A stretch of 64,000 nt of DNA from an uncultured Lachnospiraceae bacterium (GTDB taxonomy: Bacteria > Bacillota > Clostridia > Lachnospirales > Lachnospiraceae). Each line of letters begins with the position of its first letter. Position 1 is the first letter of the stretch. The stretch covers positions 82,023-146,022 of the forward strand of contig CAJKGK010000004.1 of the NCBI GenBank assembly GCA_905199445.1, written 5' to 3'. This document shows positions 36,174-46,649 of this stretch, in pieces. The position numbers and the translations under genes are program-made. The notes beneath the pieces were generated by a model, which did no database searches, was not told the DNA's origin, and saw only the letters and a list, made by a program, of their open reading frames with translations.

Positions 36174-37832
36174 CTATTGGCAGCGTTTTTGACAAATGGT
36201 GATCTTCGTATATTTTCCAGGCTCCCCTTCAATACTCAAATAAGCCCCGGGACTGCAAAGCTCAAGCCGCCGAATGATATTGGCAATGCCATAGCCGCTG
36301 TCAGTGTGGGGAGTGCTGATACCTTTTCCTTTTTTCATAATAGCTTCAATGGTTTTCTCATCCATGCCCTGCCCATCATCCTCAATCATAAGATAATAAA
36401 AGGTAGCATCATACGCACTGTAAATCATAATATTCATGGTTTCCATAGCCGCAGTCCTGCCGTGATAAATGGAATTTTCCACCAAAGGCTGAAGGATCAG
36501 CTTTACCGTAGGGCACTCCAGAAGGACCTCATCCACATCGATGACAATATTTCAGGCATTGCCGGATTTCAGCTTTTGAAAATAAATATAAGCCTGCAAA
36601 TGATCCAGCTCCTGAGAAAGCGGCACTGTATTTTCTGACAATGAAATAGAATATCTTAAAAATAAGGCCAGGTGATCAATGGCCTGAGACAGGGTATTTT
36701 TCTGCGAATCATTATAGGAAAGCCACTTTAATGTAGAGAGGGCATTAAACAGAAAATGAGAGTTAATCTGCGCTCTCAGGGCCTGCATTTCCTTTCGCCG
36801 TTTTTGATCATTGGTCTGCTCAATCTCCACCAGTAGCCCACGAATCCTCTGCTGAGTGTAGTCAATCTCCTGTGCAAGACTTTGAAATTCATCATTTCCC
36901 CGGATAATGATCGCCTGACGGACCTGATTGTTTTCAATTCCAGCGATCTTAGCCCGCACCAGAGCCATGCGGGCATTAAAATACCTGGAAATTGCCAGCG
37001 CCAGTCCCACCGCCAATCCCAGAATCAGAATCACCTGGAAGGCGATGTTTTTCAAAGCATTATAAAAACCACGGTTTAAATAGTAATCGTTGGTAAGAAT
37101 CCACACATTCCACCCGTCGGTATCCCCCATACGAATATTGACATCTCCGGATCTCTCCTGCATTTTCTCAGGAGTTCCCAGCAAACAGTGCCAGAAATCC
37201 TCGCGCAGAGAGCTGGACATAAGCTGGTTCCCATAATAAATAAAAACAGCATTTCCCGACGCATCTCCGCTGATAAAACCGTAAATTTCAGTTTCATAAA
37301 TACTCATTTCTATGTAATATCTCCGTCCAGCCTCATATAAAGGAATAAACACAGAAAACACTTTTTCATTCCGTTCATTCAGCCGGGTGGCAGAAATATA
37401 TTCTGCCCGAGCTGCACTGCTTTTTAAGGCATCCATAGCCTGGACCACGTAGGGCTCCTGACTGCTTTGATCATAATACCCGTCTCTGTAAATCTGGATC
37501 TTATCCACAGCCGTAATATTCATTGCCAGAAAATCGCTGACCAGGGCATCCAAGCAGGTGCGCACGATGACCATCGAATCATTCTCCAGGGCCTGGATAA
37601 AACGGTCGTCCTCCAGCCACAGATTTAAAAAGGAACGATAATAATCCAGACGATTTTCAATATTCATGACCGCCTGCTTTGCCTGGTTTTCCAGCATTTC
37701 ATTTTCTTTATCCCGATAGCTGTCTTTAAAGGAAACAAAAAGGGAGGCAAACATACTGACAATCACAAAAATGATGGTTATAAAAAAATAGATCACCAGC
37801 TGTGTCCTGAACTTAAAATGACTCATCCCCAT
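36174..37832 (-). pseudogene. Sensor histidine kinase (YesM type, system 2) interrupted by an in-frame TGA
   Basis: N-terminal membrane helix, extracellular sensor, second helix (VILILGLAVGLALAI), and a His_kinase domain with the phospho-acceptor His in AQINSHFLFNAL. Codon 427 (36554-36552) is TGA in frame; 125 further codons continue with NIVIDVDEVLLECPTVKL and the complete ATPase domain (VENSIYHG, DDGQGMD, GYGIANI). The stop separates the phosphorylation domain from the ATPase domain, so the kinase should be dead. Starts at ATG 37832, overlapping the regulator stop by one base. Confidence 0.87.
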
Positions 37833-39049
37833 CACCCCTGCCCCTGAAGCCGAAATTCATTGGGCGTCAGTCCAAACGCCTTTTTAAAAATGGTATGAAA
37901 ATATGTAACATTTTCATAGCCGCATGCCATAGCAATCTCATTAATGGAAAGTTCTGTAGACAACAGCATATTTTTGGCACATTCCAGACGGACATTTAAA
38001 AGATAATGGTTAATCCCTTCCTTTTTTTCTGACTTAAAAACCGTCCCAATATAGTTCGGTGTAAAATGAAGCATTTTTGCAATAGATTCAATCGAAAGGT
38101 TCTCCTGGTAATGCTTGTGGATGATCGCTTCAATAGCTTCAACGATCTCATGACGGCTGCGCTTTTTTTCCGTGGGCATTTCCGTGTTTCCGCCAGCAAA
38201 GGAAATACTCTTTTTCACAATTTCTTCATATAAGCCCCGAATACTTTCATCTTCCCGCTCTGCCACTGCCTTTTCCAGCCTTTTCAGCGCGATCTGATGT
38301 GCCCCAAAAAGGTCTCTGACCTGCTGGATATACCCTCGAAGCAGCGATTCTAAAGGGACTTGATCCCAAAGGACGATCACCGCAATCCGCCCGTTTCCGG
38401 CACGGTTCACCAGGGATTTTGAGGCTTTGGGCACTTTCATGGACTCTAAAAGTCGGACAGCCTTGTCACATTCCTTTGGATTTTCCGGCACACATAAAAG
38501 AATCCCCTTATATCCAACATTTTCCTCAAGCCAGTTCAGGCCCAGGGGCTCCAGATTATCCCCGTCTGCAGGAACCCCGGACAGCAACTGATAGATCAGG
38601 GCCTGACGGGCAAACTGTACACTGATCTCATAATTGTTCTTGATCTTGGAATAAATTTTCTGCTCCATCTTACGCTCAGTAATCTCATCTACCGCCTTTT
38701 TCACCGTCCGCAGCAGTTCCTCCTCCTTTACCGGCTTTGTCACGTAGGCAGAAATATTCAGCCGGATACCCTGACGGGCATATTCAAAATCATCATAGGA
38801 ACTGATAAAAATAATTTTTGTCTCCGGCAAAATGTTCCGAATATTTTTAGACATTTCAATAGCGTTCATTACTGGCATACATACATCCGTCAACACAATA
38901 TCCGGCTTTTTCTCAAGGGTAAGGGACAGTCCCTGGGCGCCATTGGACGCCTCGCCAATAATCTCTACGCCAATCAGATTCCAATCAATACACTGCTTCA
39001 GCGCATTGCGTTCAAACGCCTCATCCTCAACAATAATCATGGTTACCAT
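37832..39049 (-). CDS. Response regulator, YesN type (system 2)
   Basis: 405 aa. Receiver domain with VEDE, phospho-acceptor Asp about 55 in LTDVCMP and Lys about 105 in VTKPV; AraC double HTH at the C-terminus (SIESIAKMLHFTPNYIGTVF and SINEIAMACGYENVTYFHTIF). ATG 39049 is used since GGAGGA lies nine bases upstream; the frame opens 45 bases earlier. Intact, although its partner kinase is interrupted. A TATAAT at 39114-39109 may be its -10. Confidence 0.88.
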   Translation of the reverse strand: MVTMIIVEDEAFERNALKQCIDWNLIGVEIIGEASNGAQGLSLTLEKKPDIVLTDVCMPVMNAIEMSKNIRNILPETKIIFISSYDDFEYARQGIRLNISAYVTKPVKEEELLRTVKKAVDEITERKMEQKIYSKIKNNYEISVQFARQALIYQLLSGVPADGDNLEPLGLNWLEENVGYKGILLCVPENPKECDKAVRLLESMKVPKASKSLVNRAGNGRIAVIVLWDQVPLESLLRGYIQQVRDLFGAHQIALKRLEKAVAEREDESIRGLYEEIVKKSISFAGGNTEMPTEKKRSRHEIVEAIEAIIHKHYQENLSIESIAKMLHFTPNYIGTVFKSEKKEGINHYLLNVRLECAKNMLLSTELSINEIAMACGYENVTYFHTIFKKAFGLTPNEFRLQGQG

Positions 39050-39217
39050 ACCAGTCATTCCTCCCAATACTTCCAATACAATTCCCCATACCACTGTGTC
39101 TTAAAAGTATTATAACTGATTTTTCGGCAGCACACCACTGATTTGCTCCAATAATTTTAGCCTCCCCATTTCGACATATGACGGAAAAGTAACTTATATA
39201 TCAACAATATCACACGC

Positions 39218-39256
39218 AAAAAAACACCAGATTCGACATTTGCCGAACTGGCGTTT
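39218..39256 (-). terminator. Terminator of the dipeptide importer operon
   Basis: Stem CGCCAG-TTCG...CGAA-TCTGGTG with one bulge, followed on the minus strand by seven T. It lies 42 bases after the last dpp gene. Confidence 0.82.
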
Positions 39257-39297
39257 CTTGATGAATGGCTTATTTTACAGCCCCTGACTTTTCTTTT

Positions 39298-41040
39298 TTA
39301 CATATGAATACACCGGACAAAATGTTCCTGTCCGCCTTCAAGCATGTATCCCTCCACAGGACCTGCCTGGCATTGGGAACATCTTCTGGGACATCGGGAA
39401 TAAAAGGCGCATCCGACACCCTCAGAGGTTTCAGAACCATCCGGTTCCAAGGTGTCATCTGTCTCTGCATATTCTTTTGCCGCATATCCGTTCACGCTAT
39501 CTGACAGGACAGAATCAAATAAAAGCTGCGTATAGGGATGTCTTGGATTTTCGTAAATCTCTTTCACATCAGCCATTTCCACGATTTGCCCCAGATAAAT
39601 CACGGCAACCCTGTGGCAGAAATGCCGCACAATATTCAGATCATGGGAAATAAACAAAATAGTCAGTCCCCGTTTTTTATGAATATCCAGCAAAAGCCTT
39701 AAAATCTGAGAAGATACAGTGACATCCAGTGCGGACACCGGTTCATCGGCTACAAGAAGTCTGGACTTCATCAGCAGGGCGGCACCAATACTGATTCTTT
39801 GCCGCTGTCCGCCGGAAAGCTCATGGGCATAGCGGTTGACAAAAGAAGGATCCAGCCCTACATCACACAGTATATCTGAAACCATCCGGCGTCGGCATTT
39901 TTTATCCCTGATCCCGGAAAGTTTCAGCGGTTCCTCTAAAATCCAGCCGATTTTCCGGGAAGGATTTAAGGATCCAAAGGGATCCTGAAAAACCATCTGA
40001 GGATGCGTATCAGCAGCCATTTTAAGCTGTCCCTCATAATCCCGGTTTAAGCCTACAATGGTACGGGCCAGGGTGGATTTTCCGCAGCCGCTCTCCCCTA
40101 CAATGCCCATGACCTCTCCGTCATATACATCCAGGCTGAGATTTTTTACAACCTTGCGCCGTCCCTTCTTTTTAAAAAGCCCGCCGCCATCCTCATGATA
40201 AAAAATATCCAGGTTTTTAAGCTCCAGTATTTTTTCAGACTGTTCTGGTCTTTTACCGGCATCGGGAATAGCAGCCACCAGGGTCTTTGTATATTCATGC
40301 TGAGGATGTTCCAGAACCTGACGTACATCTCCCTGCTCCACAATCACACCGTGATACATGACAATCACTTGCCGGCATATTTCCTTAATCACATTTAAAT
40401 CATGAGAAATAAACAAAATAGACACACCGTATTCCTGGTTAAGCCGCTTTAAAAGCCTGAGAATCTGGCCCTGTACAACGACATCCAAAGCCGTGGTCGG
40501 CTCATCGGCAATCAGCAGTTTCGGAGAACAAATCATAGCCTGCGCAATCATAACTCTCTGACGCATTCCTCCGGAAAGCTCATGGGGATATTTTTCGCAC
40601 AAAGCCGCCGGATCAGGAAGTCCCACATCAGCCAACGCTGCAATAACTTTTTTGTGGATTTCCTCTTTTTTCAGATCTGTGTGAAGTCTCAGGCTTTCCC
40701 CAACCTGTGTACCGATTTTTAACACGGGATTTAAAGATGTCATCGGTTCCTGAAAAATCATAGACATCTGATTTCCCCGGATTTGGCTTTGTGCCTTTGG
40801 CGAAAGAGCAAGGATGTCTTTTCCGTCAAAGGTAATGCCGCCGCCCAGAACCCTGGCACTTTTGGAAAGCAGCCCCATGGCAGCCAGGGCGGTCATCGAT
40901 TTTCCCGAACCCGATTCGCCTACAACCCCCAGAATTTCCCCTTTGCCTATAGTAAAGCTTACATCGCTGACAACTGTATGCATCCCGTCCTTTTCCGGAA
41001 AACCTATGGATAAATGATCCGCTTTAAATAAAGTTTCCAT
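39298..41040 (-). CDS. Dipeptide/oligopeptide ABC importer ATPase, two fused domains (DppD-DppF type)
   Basis: 580 aa with two complete ATPase modules. Module 1 (about 1-260) has Walker A GESGSGKS, signature LSGGMRQRVMIAQAM and Walker B LLIADEPTTALDV; module 2 (about 280-545) has GESGCGKS, LSGGQRQRISIGAAL and LLVADEPVSALDV. The C-terminus carries the Cys-rich CAFYSRCPRRCSQCQAG of OppD/F proteins, linked in relatives to an iron-sulfur site. Both nucleotide domains of the importer thus come from one gene. AAGGAGG before ATG 41040. Confidence 0.92.
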   Translation of the reverse strand: METLFKADHLSIGFPEKDGMHTVVSDVSFTIGKGEILGVVGESGSGKSMTALAAMGLLSKSARVLGGGITFDGKDILALSPKAQSQIRGNQMSMIFQEPMTSLNPVLKIGTQVGESLRLHTDLKKEEIHKKVIAALADVGLPDPAALCEKYPHELSGGMRQRVMIAQAMICSPKLLIADEPTTALDVVVQGQILRLLKRLNQEYGVSILFISHDLNVIKEICRQVIVMYHGVIVEQGDVRQVLEHPQHEYTKTLVAAIPDAGKRPEQSEKILELKNLDIFYHEDGGGLFKKKGRRKVVKNLSLDVYDGEVMGIVGESGCGKSTLARTIVGLNRDYEGQLKMAADTHPQMVFQDPFGSLNPSRKIGWILEEPLKLSGIRDKKCRRRMVSDILCDVGLDPSFVNRYAHELSGGQRQRISIGAALLMKSRLLVADEPVSALDVTVSSQILRLLLDIHKKRGLTILFISHDLNIVRHFCHRVAVIYLGQIVEMADVKEIYENPRHPYTQLLFDSVLSDSVNGYAAKEYAETDDTLEPDGSETSEGVGCAFYSRCPRRCSQCQAGPVEGYMLEGGQEHFVRCIHM

Positions 41041-41050
41041 AATTTCCTCC

Positions 41051-41851
41051 TTAACGCTTTGCACTGCGCAAGCCCTCGCCGATCAGGCCAAAGCCTAAAA
41101 TAATCAGAATAATGGTAACGCCTGGTGCAATGGCATACCAGGGCGCATTATACAAATAGGACTGAGCCTCTGAAAGCATACGCCCCAGACTGGACTGAGG
41201 CGGCTGAACCCCCAGTCCCAGATAACTCATACTGGCTTCGGCAAGCACCGCATTATTAAACCCGATTGCAGCGGCTGTAAGCATACTGATTGCCGTATTT
41301 GGCAGTATATGCGCAAATATAATACGAAACGGCGATGCCCCCATCACCTTTGCGCTTTTTACAAAATCCAGTTCCCGGCAGCGAATCACCTCGCTGCGAA
41401 CAATACGCGCAAAGCTGGGAATAAAAATAATGCCCAGTGCCAAAATCACATTATAGGTTCCCGGACCTAAAAAGCTGAGAAAAATCAAGGCAAGCAACAC
41501 ACTTGGGAAGGAAAGAATCATATCATTGACACGCATAATGATCTCATCCAGCCATCCTCCAAAGTAACCAGTCAATGCTCCGATGATCGTTCCTGCCACT
41601 GCGCCGATGGCAACCGTACATACGGCAACCAGAAAAGTAATGCCGCAGCCGTTCATCACACGGCTTAAAATATCTCTGCCAAAGTTATCGGTACCCATTG
41701 GATGCGCAAAACTCGGCGCTTGGCTCACAGCCATGGAATCCATGGCCGTGGGCGAATACGGCGTCCAAAACTGGCCCACAATGGCCATAACAAGAAAAAA
41801 AACTGTCAGCCCAAGGCCAATGATTAGATTATAATTTCTTTTCTTTTTCAT
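41051..41851 (-). CDS. Dipeptide/oligopeptide ABC importer permease (DppC type)
   Basis: 266 aa, N-terminal helix, then HPMGTDNFGRDILSRV typical of DppC/OppC and the inner-membrane permease domain. Follows the DppB gene by 11 bases and precedes the ATPase. It is the second half of the transmembrane channel. Confidence 0.92.
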   Translation of the reverse strand: MKKKRNYNLIIGLGLTVFFLVMAIVGQFWTPYSPTAMDSMAVSQAPSFAHPMGTDNFGRDILSRVMNGCGITFLVAVCTVAIGAVAGTIIGALTGYFGGWLDEIIMRVNDMILSFPSVLLALIFLSFLGPGTYNVILALGIIFIPSFARIVRSEVIRCRELDFVKSAKVMGASPFRIIFAHILPNTAISMLTAAAIGFNNAVLAEASMSYLGLGVQPPQSSLGRMLSEAQSYLYNAPWYAIAPGVTIILIILGFGLIGEGLRSAKR

Positions 41852-41862
41852 CGTCCGGCCTC

Positions 41863-42807
41863 CTACGCTGCCCGAACACGGGGATCTACAAGTTTATATA
41901 AAATATCCACGATAAAATTAATCATCACTACAATAGCAGTAATATAGGTAACAACGGCCTGCACAACCGGGTAATCCCGTCCTGTAATGGCGGTAATTAA
42001 AAGACGGCCCATACCTGGCACACTAAAGACCTGTTCCACAATAATACTGCCGGCCAGAATCTCGGCAATGACCATGGCAATAAAAGTAAGCACCGGAATC
42101 AGGGCATTTTTAAGCACATGCATATACAGCACTCTGCCTTCCATATTCCCCTTACTGTAAGCAGTACGGACATAATCCTTTCCGATTTCTCCAAGAATAG
42201 CATTCCTCAGAAATTTTACGACCATGGCGATTTTAGGAAGCGCGACCGCGACTGCCGGAAAAATCAAATACCGAATCCCCGCCCAAAAATCCTCCTTAGG
42301 AGAAATGAAATTCCCCGGCTGAAACCATTTAAGTACAAGGCCGAAAATATAAGTCAGCATCATCCCCAGGAAAAAGGCCGGTATGGCCATGGTAATTTGT
42401 GTCAGCTGATGAATGACCGTATCCAGCCATTTCCCCGAATGTCTGGCACAGATAATTCCCAGCGGGATGGAGACCACCAGAATCATCAGCAGTGCCAGTA
42501 CAGACAAAAGAACCGTCACCGGCAGACGGTCTGACAACAGTGAGGCCACGCTGGTATCATTATATTGGTAGGACTGTCCAAAATCGCCGTGAAGCACACC
42601 GCCCAGCCAGTGGATATACCGCTGGATCAGGGGATCATTCAGTCCCATTTCATTTCTCAGTTCTTCAATCTGCTCCGGAGTGGCATTGGTTCCCAGTTTG
42701 GAAACCGATGCATCCCCCGGTATAACGGAAAAGGCTGTGAAGGTCAGTATAGAAATAAGCAACAATGTGATAATGAGAGTTAAAAATTTTTTTATAATAT
42801 ATTTCAT
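41863..42807 (-). CDS. Dipeptide/oligopeptide ABC importer permease (DppB type)
   Basis: 314 aa, with the DppB/OppB N-terminus (KKFLTLIITLLLISILTF, VIPGD) and the ending DILYKLVDPRVRAA. CGGAGG precedes ATG 42807. It follows the binding-protein gene by 26 bases. Confidence 0.92.
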   Translation of the reverse strand: MKYIIKKFLTLIITLLLISILTFTAFSVIPGDASVSKLGTNATPEQIEELRNEMGLNDPLIQRYIHWLGGVLHGDFGQSYQYNDTSVASLLSDRLPVTVLLSVLALLMILVVSIPLGIICARHSGKWLDTVIHQLTQITMAIPAFFLGMMLTYIFGLVLKWFQPGNFISPKEDFWAGIRYLIFPAVAVALPKIAMVVKFLRNAILGEIGKDYVRTAYSKGNMEGRVLYMHVLKNALIPVLTFIAMVIAEILAGSIIVEQVFSVPGMGRLLITAITGRDYPVVQAVVTYITAIVVMINFIVDILYKLVDPRVRAA

Positions 42808-42833
42808 TTTCTGCCTCCGTTACGCCAGTTTCA

Positions 42834-44426
42834 TTACTGAGCGGTCATATAAAGTTTTGAAAGATCCCAGGCCGCTGTGGGATAAAAAGTATAGCCGCCG
42901 AATTTTGAACTCACTGCCACAAAATCCGCAGGATCTTCAATATAAACCGATGCGGCATTTTCAGCCAGAATCATCTGAAGCTGTTTGTAAAGCTGCGCTT
43001 TTTTTGCATCATCCGTTGTGGCCAGTGCCTCATCCATCGTCTTGTCATAAGTTTCATTATTAAAATTGATCAGGTTATTGGAGGCATCCGAACGGTATTT
43101 TTTCAGCCAATCGCTGGGGGCTAATGTACCGTCAAAACCAATCACCGTGGCCTGGAAGTTTCTGCCCTGATACACTTCGCTAAGCCAGGAGCTCCACTCA
43201 ATCTGTTCAATCTTAACATTCACACCAACCTGAGAAAGCTGCTCCGCAATAATCTGAGCCGTATCCACATGCTGTGAATAGGAACTGGGCACAGTAATTG
43301 TCAAATCAAAGCCCTCTCCATATCCTGCCTGTGAAAGAAGTTCTTTAGCCTTTGCCGGATCATAAGAATACAGGTTTTCAGCCCCGGCCTCATAGTATCT
43401 GCTGATGGAAGGAATCATATGAGAACCGATCAGATGACTTTTTCCGTCGAACAAAAAGTTATTAATCGCCTGACGGTCAACGGCATAACACATGGCCTGA
43501 CGAACACGGGCATCCTTAAAAGGCTCATAGTCATTATTCAAAAACATGGCATGTACAAGATTCATATGACCTTCCACAATGTTAAAAGCATCCCCCTGCA
43601 TCTGCGAAAGCGTCTGGGCCTGAGCGGCTGTCAGGTAATTGAGAACATCAATGGTGCCTGCCTGAAGTTCGGTAAAGGCGGTATCCACATCTGAGATAAA
43701 TTTAAACTGAGCGTTATCCAGATAGGGCACACCTGCCTGCCAGTAGCCTTCATATTTGGCCAGCTCCAGTTTCTGCCCCGGTGTGTAGGCCACAAATTTA
43801 AAGGGCCCTGTGCCAATAGGATTTCCCTCGGGATCCTTGTTGGACTGAGGAATAATGGCTAATGTCAGATCTGCCAGAAACTCCGAATACGGTTCTTTCA
43901 GCTTTACGGTTACTGTCTTTTCATCATCAACGGTTACTGTATCCAGTAAACTGGAAAATGCGGAGGATTCACCCTGAATCTCCGCATAGCGTTCAATCGA
44001 ATATTTAACATCCTGGACTGTTACAGCGCTTCCGTCATGGAAGGTTACACCGTCTCTCAATGTGAATGTATAAGACATTGCATCATCGGAGATTTTGTAA
44101 TCGCTGGCCACAGCCGGCTCTAAATCACCATTGGAGGCCGGCTTTACCAGGCCTTCATACATATTAAATACCACGCTTCTAGTTCCTGCGTCCGTAATTT
44201 GATGGGGGTCAAGACTAACCAGGTCCTGTGTCATACCATAGACAATACTGCCGCCGGATACGGGCGTGCTGTCACCGGATGAAACACTTTCACCTGCAGC
44301 TGGTGTTCCTTGTTGAGAACTATTATCAGTTGCTGAAGTTTCTGTTCGCTTGTCGCCTCCGCATGCGCTGAGTGCAACAGTTACTAAAAGTACCATGATA
44401 CTCAAAAGAATATTTCTTTTTTTCAT
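42834..44426 (-). CDS. Peptide/nickel-type ABC binding protein (family 5), lipoprotein
   Basis: 530 aa. Lipobox LSAC at about residue 18-21, then a family 5 binding domain with YGMTQDLVSLDPHQ and the signature-like region around YTFTLRDGVTFHDGS. Delivers a peptide, or another family 5 ligand such as an oligosaccharide or metal chelate, to the DppBC channel. First gene of the four-gene importer operon. Confidence 0.9.
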   Translation of the reverse strand: MKKRNILLSIMVLLVTVALSACGGDKRTETSATDNSSQQGTPAAGESVSSGDSTPVSGGSIVYGMTQDLVSLDPHQITDAGTRSVVFNMYEGLVKPASNGDLEPAVASDYKISDDAMSYTFTLRDGVTFHDGSAVTVQDVKYSIERYAEIQGESSAFSSLLDTVTVDDEKTVTVKLKEPYSEFLADLTLAIIPQSNKDPEGNPIGTGPFKFVAYTPGQKLELAKYEGYWQAGVPYLDNAQFKFISDVDTAFTELQAGTIDVLNYLTAAQAQTLSQMQGDAFNIVEGHMNLVHAMFLNNDYEPFKDARVRQAMCYAVDRQAINNFLFDGKSHLIGSHMIPSISRYYEAGAENLYSYDPAKAKELLSQAGYGEGFDLTITVPSSYSQHVDTAQIIAEQLSQVGVNVKIEQIEWSSWLSEVYQGRNFQATVIGFDGTLAPSDWLKKYRSDASNNLINFNNETYDKTMDEALATTDDAKKAQLYKQLQMILAENAASVYIEDPADFVAVSSKFGGYTFYPTAAWDLSKLYMTAQ

Positions 44427-44482
44427 GATGAATTACCTCTTAATCTGTAATATTTCTCTCATTATTTGATTGTCGTTTACAT

Positions 44483-44512
44483 TTTATACTTCCCTTGTTA
44501 AAAATGCAACAA
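44483..44512 (-). promoter_or_regulatory. Candidate promoter of the dipeptide importer operon
   Basis: TTGTTG (44512-44507), 18-base spacer, TATAAA (44488-44483) on the minus strand, 57 bases before the binding-protein start. The rest of 44427-44730 holds only the terminator at 44629-44693 and no open frame of interest. Confidence 0.4.
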
Positions 44513-44628
44513 TTATTTTAACTTATTTATTACTCCAGTACATTTTCCGCCTCAGGCGAATACCGTTATTTACACGGATGATGGCTGTAAGAAACCTGTT
44601 AAGTATACCTGATCAGAAAAAGCATAAC

Positions 44629-44693
44629 AAAAAACGGCTTTTGATTGCGTCAGTTTATATAAAACCGATTCATGCAGCCAAAAGCCGTTTTTT
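44629..44693. terminator. Terminator after the system 3 binding protein
   Basis: Perfect 15-base arms (44629-44643 and 44679-44693), each of the form A6-CGGCTTTTG / CAAAAGCCG-T6, with a 35-base loop. Six T follow on the minus strand. Confidence 0.88.
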
Positions 44694-44730
44694 ATTTATA
44701 CGATCATTTCATTTTTACCGCTATTTCCGA

Positions 44731-46608
44731 TTATGCCGCCGGTTCAGTTTCAGCAGCTTCAGATTCAGGTGTGGCACCATCGGCTGCTGTTTCATCTGCT
44801 GCGGATTCAGCTGCAGCCGTTTCATCCGCTGTCCCTTCATCGGAAGTGTCGGCTGCATCCGGCTGAGGCTGGGTTAAGATTCCGGTTGTCACGGACGCAA
44901 TCCTCTCCTCGTTTTCTGCCGGAGTCTGAGTTGCACCGTTTTCAGCCAGCCATGCATCCAGCTGTTCCTGTTTGGCATCCATAACTTCCTGAAGTCCCGC
45001 TGCATACAAAGCGTCATTGAGCTGTTTAAGTGTGGCATCCACACCGTCAACGCCTACAGAACCCGTTTCAAGCGCCGGTCTGTATGTATCCAGTGCATTC
45101 TTTAAGGCAGTCAGCTGTGTTGTGTAGGCTGAACTGTCCCACATAAATCCATACGCCGGTGAATAATCTGCCCATGTATTATGGTCTGCCAGTTTACTCC
45201 AGTAATCCGGTGTCTTCGAACCATCATTCCATACATATGAAATAAACTGATTACCCATAAACCAGCCGCTGTTCTGATGATACTTGAAGTTTGTGGCATC
45301 TTCGCCGTCTGCATAATAAGCAGTACCGTCCTCCAGAACCTGATAGTTCACGCCTTCAATACCGTTCTGCCAGAAATTCATAACATCCGGGTCGCTATAA
45401 AGGGCTGAGATAAATTTAAATGCCATTTCAGGGTCTTCACTGTTGGAAGCAATACCTGTATCATAAAAGCTGACATTTGTTGTGGAATAACCGCCTTCAA
45501 TGTCCTGGCCAAAATACATCACATAACCGTCACAGCCATTCGATGCCCTTGCCTCGACAAGGAATCCCGGTTTAATTGCCGTTGGATAACTGAATGTATT
45601 GCCGGCCTTCATCATTGTACCTGAGCCCTGTGTATCGGTTGCGGCATCTTTATAAATATAACCGGCATCGTACCACTCGGCCAGCATCATAACTACATCA
45701 CGATAAGTTTGAGTCTCAAACTCATTGACAACTGTTGTGGAATCATGATCTGCCTCCCAATCCAGAACGCCAAACTGGTCTGCCAGCTCATCAAAGAAAG
45801 CAAAACGTCTCATGGCGCTGGCACTGCCCTGAAGGTAGAGCGGCGTCATATCCGGATAAGCTTCCTTCACCTTCGCAAAGATTTCTGTCGCTACGGACCA
45901 GTCATACACTTTTCCTGTATATTCGTCCTGTCCGGCCACAAGTCCGTATTCTTCTGTGATTCCCAATTCATCACAAATATCGGCTCTCATAAACAGACCG
46001 CCCAGTTCCACAGATTCTTTCTGTGCCGGGAAGCCGAATAAAAATCCGTTCGTACTTCCAACATAGGCATTCTCCTCTCCAAGAGCATCAATAATTTTCT
46101 GGCCATCCTCTGTCTCCATATATGGACTCATATCAACCAGACCATTCATGGCAATCCAGCTGGAAGCCGTGGAATAAAAGACCGGAAGAACATCCAGAGG
46201 ATCACCGCCGGAAATCATCAGCTGAATCTTCTGCTGATATTCTGCGGCTTCTAATGGAAGGAACTCCACTTCCATATGATACTCTGAAATCATTTTTTCA
46301 TTCAGAGCATCCTGCACTGCCTGCCGGGCAGCATCATCCTGAGGCATAAACTCAATATATGCAAATACAAGGTGATATGGATCTTCAGCCGAATATTCAC
46401 CATAAGATGTCACCGTTGTACCCGAATCACCGCTTGTACCCGATGCAGTTTCCGATCCGGCACCGCCGTCACTGCTCTGGGCACTGCCCGATCCCCCTGA
46501 AGTCTGAGAACCGTCAGAAGAACCGCCGGATGAATCACCGCCGCAGCCGGCCAGAGCCGTTGCAATCATGCTCATACCCAATCCAAGTGCAATTAATTGT
46601 TTTTTCAT
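44731..46608 (-). CDS. Sugar ABC importer binding protein, LplA type, with long acidic Ala-rich tail (system 3)
   Basis: 625 aa. Lipobox LAGC at about residue 19-22, Gly/Ser-rich linker, then a large LplA-type binding domain paralogous to the one at 7661-9232. After the shared helix AKQEQLDAWLAENG (about 560) the protein continues for some 55 residues of low-complexity Ala/Glu/Asp/Thr/Ser ending in EAAETEPAA, which the paralogue lacks. AGGAGG before ATG 46608. It is the last gene of the GH51-LplB-LplC-SBP operon, so the ligand is probably an arabinose-containing oligosaccharide. Confidence 0.9.
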   Translation of the reverse strand: MKKQLIALGLGMSMIATALAGCGGDSSGGSSDGSQTSGGSGSAQSSDGGAGSETASGTSGDSGTTVTSYGEYSAEDPYHLVFAYIEFMPQDDAARQAVQDALNEKMISEYHMEVEFLPLEAAEYQQKIQLMISGGDPLDVLPVFYSTASSWIAMNGLVDMSPYMETEDGQKIIDALGEENAYVGSTNGFLFGFPAQKESVELGGLFMRADICDELGITEEYGLVAGQDEYTGKVYDWSVATEIFAKVKEAYPDMTPLYLQGSASAMRRFAFFDELADQFGVLDWEADHDSTTVVNEFETQTYRDVVMMLAEWYDAGYIYKDAATDTQGSGTMMKAGNTFSYPTAIKPGFLVEARASNGCDGYVMYFGQDIEGGYSTTNVSFYDTGIASNSEDPEMAFKFISALYSDPDVMNFWQNGIEGVNYQVLEDGTAYYADGEDATNFKYHQNSGWFMGNQFISYVWNDGSKTPDYWSKLADHNTWADYSPAYGFMWDSSAYTTQLTALKNALDTYRPALETGSVGVDGVDATLKQLNDALYAAGLQEVMDAKQEQLDAWLAENGATQTPAENEERIASVTTGILTQPQPDAADTSDEGTADETAAAESAADETAADGATPESEAAETEPAA

Positions 46609-46649
46609 AAGAACTTACCTCCTGTCAGTAATATAAAAATAATAAGTAA

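Noticed and set aside
32600..36554. Reassigned stop codons (TAG or TGA read as amino acids)
   Set aside because: TAG ends the PucR gene and TGA ends many others here (LysR, HtrA, GH51, system 1 LplC), so neither codon is generally reassigned.
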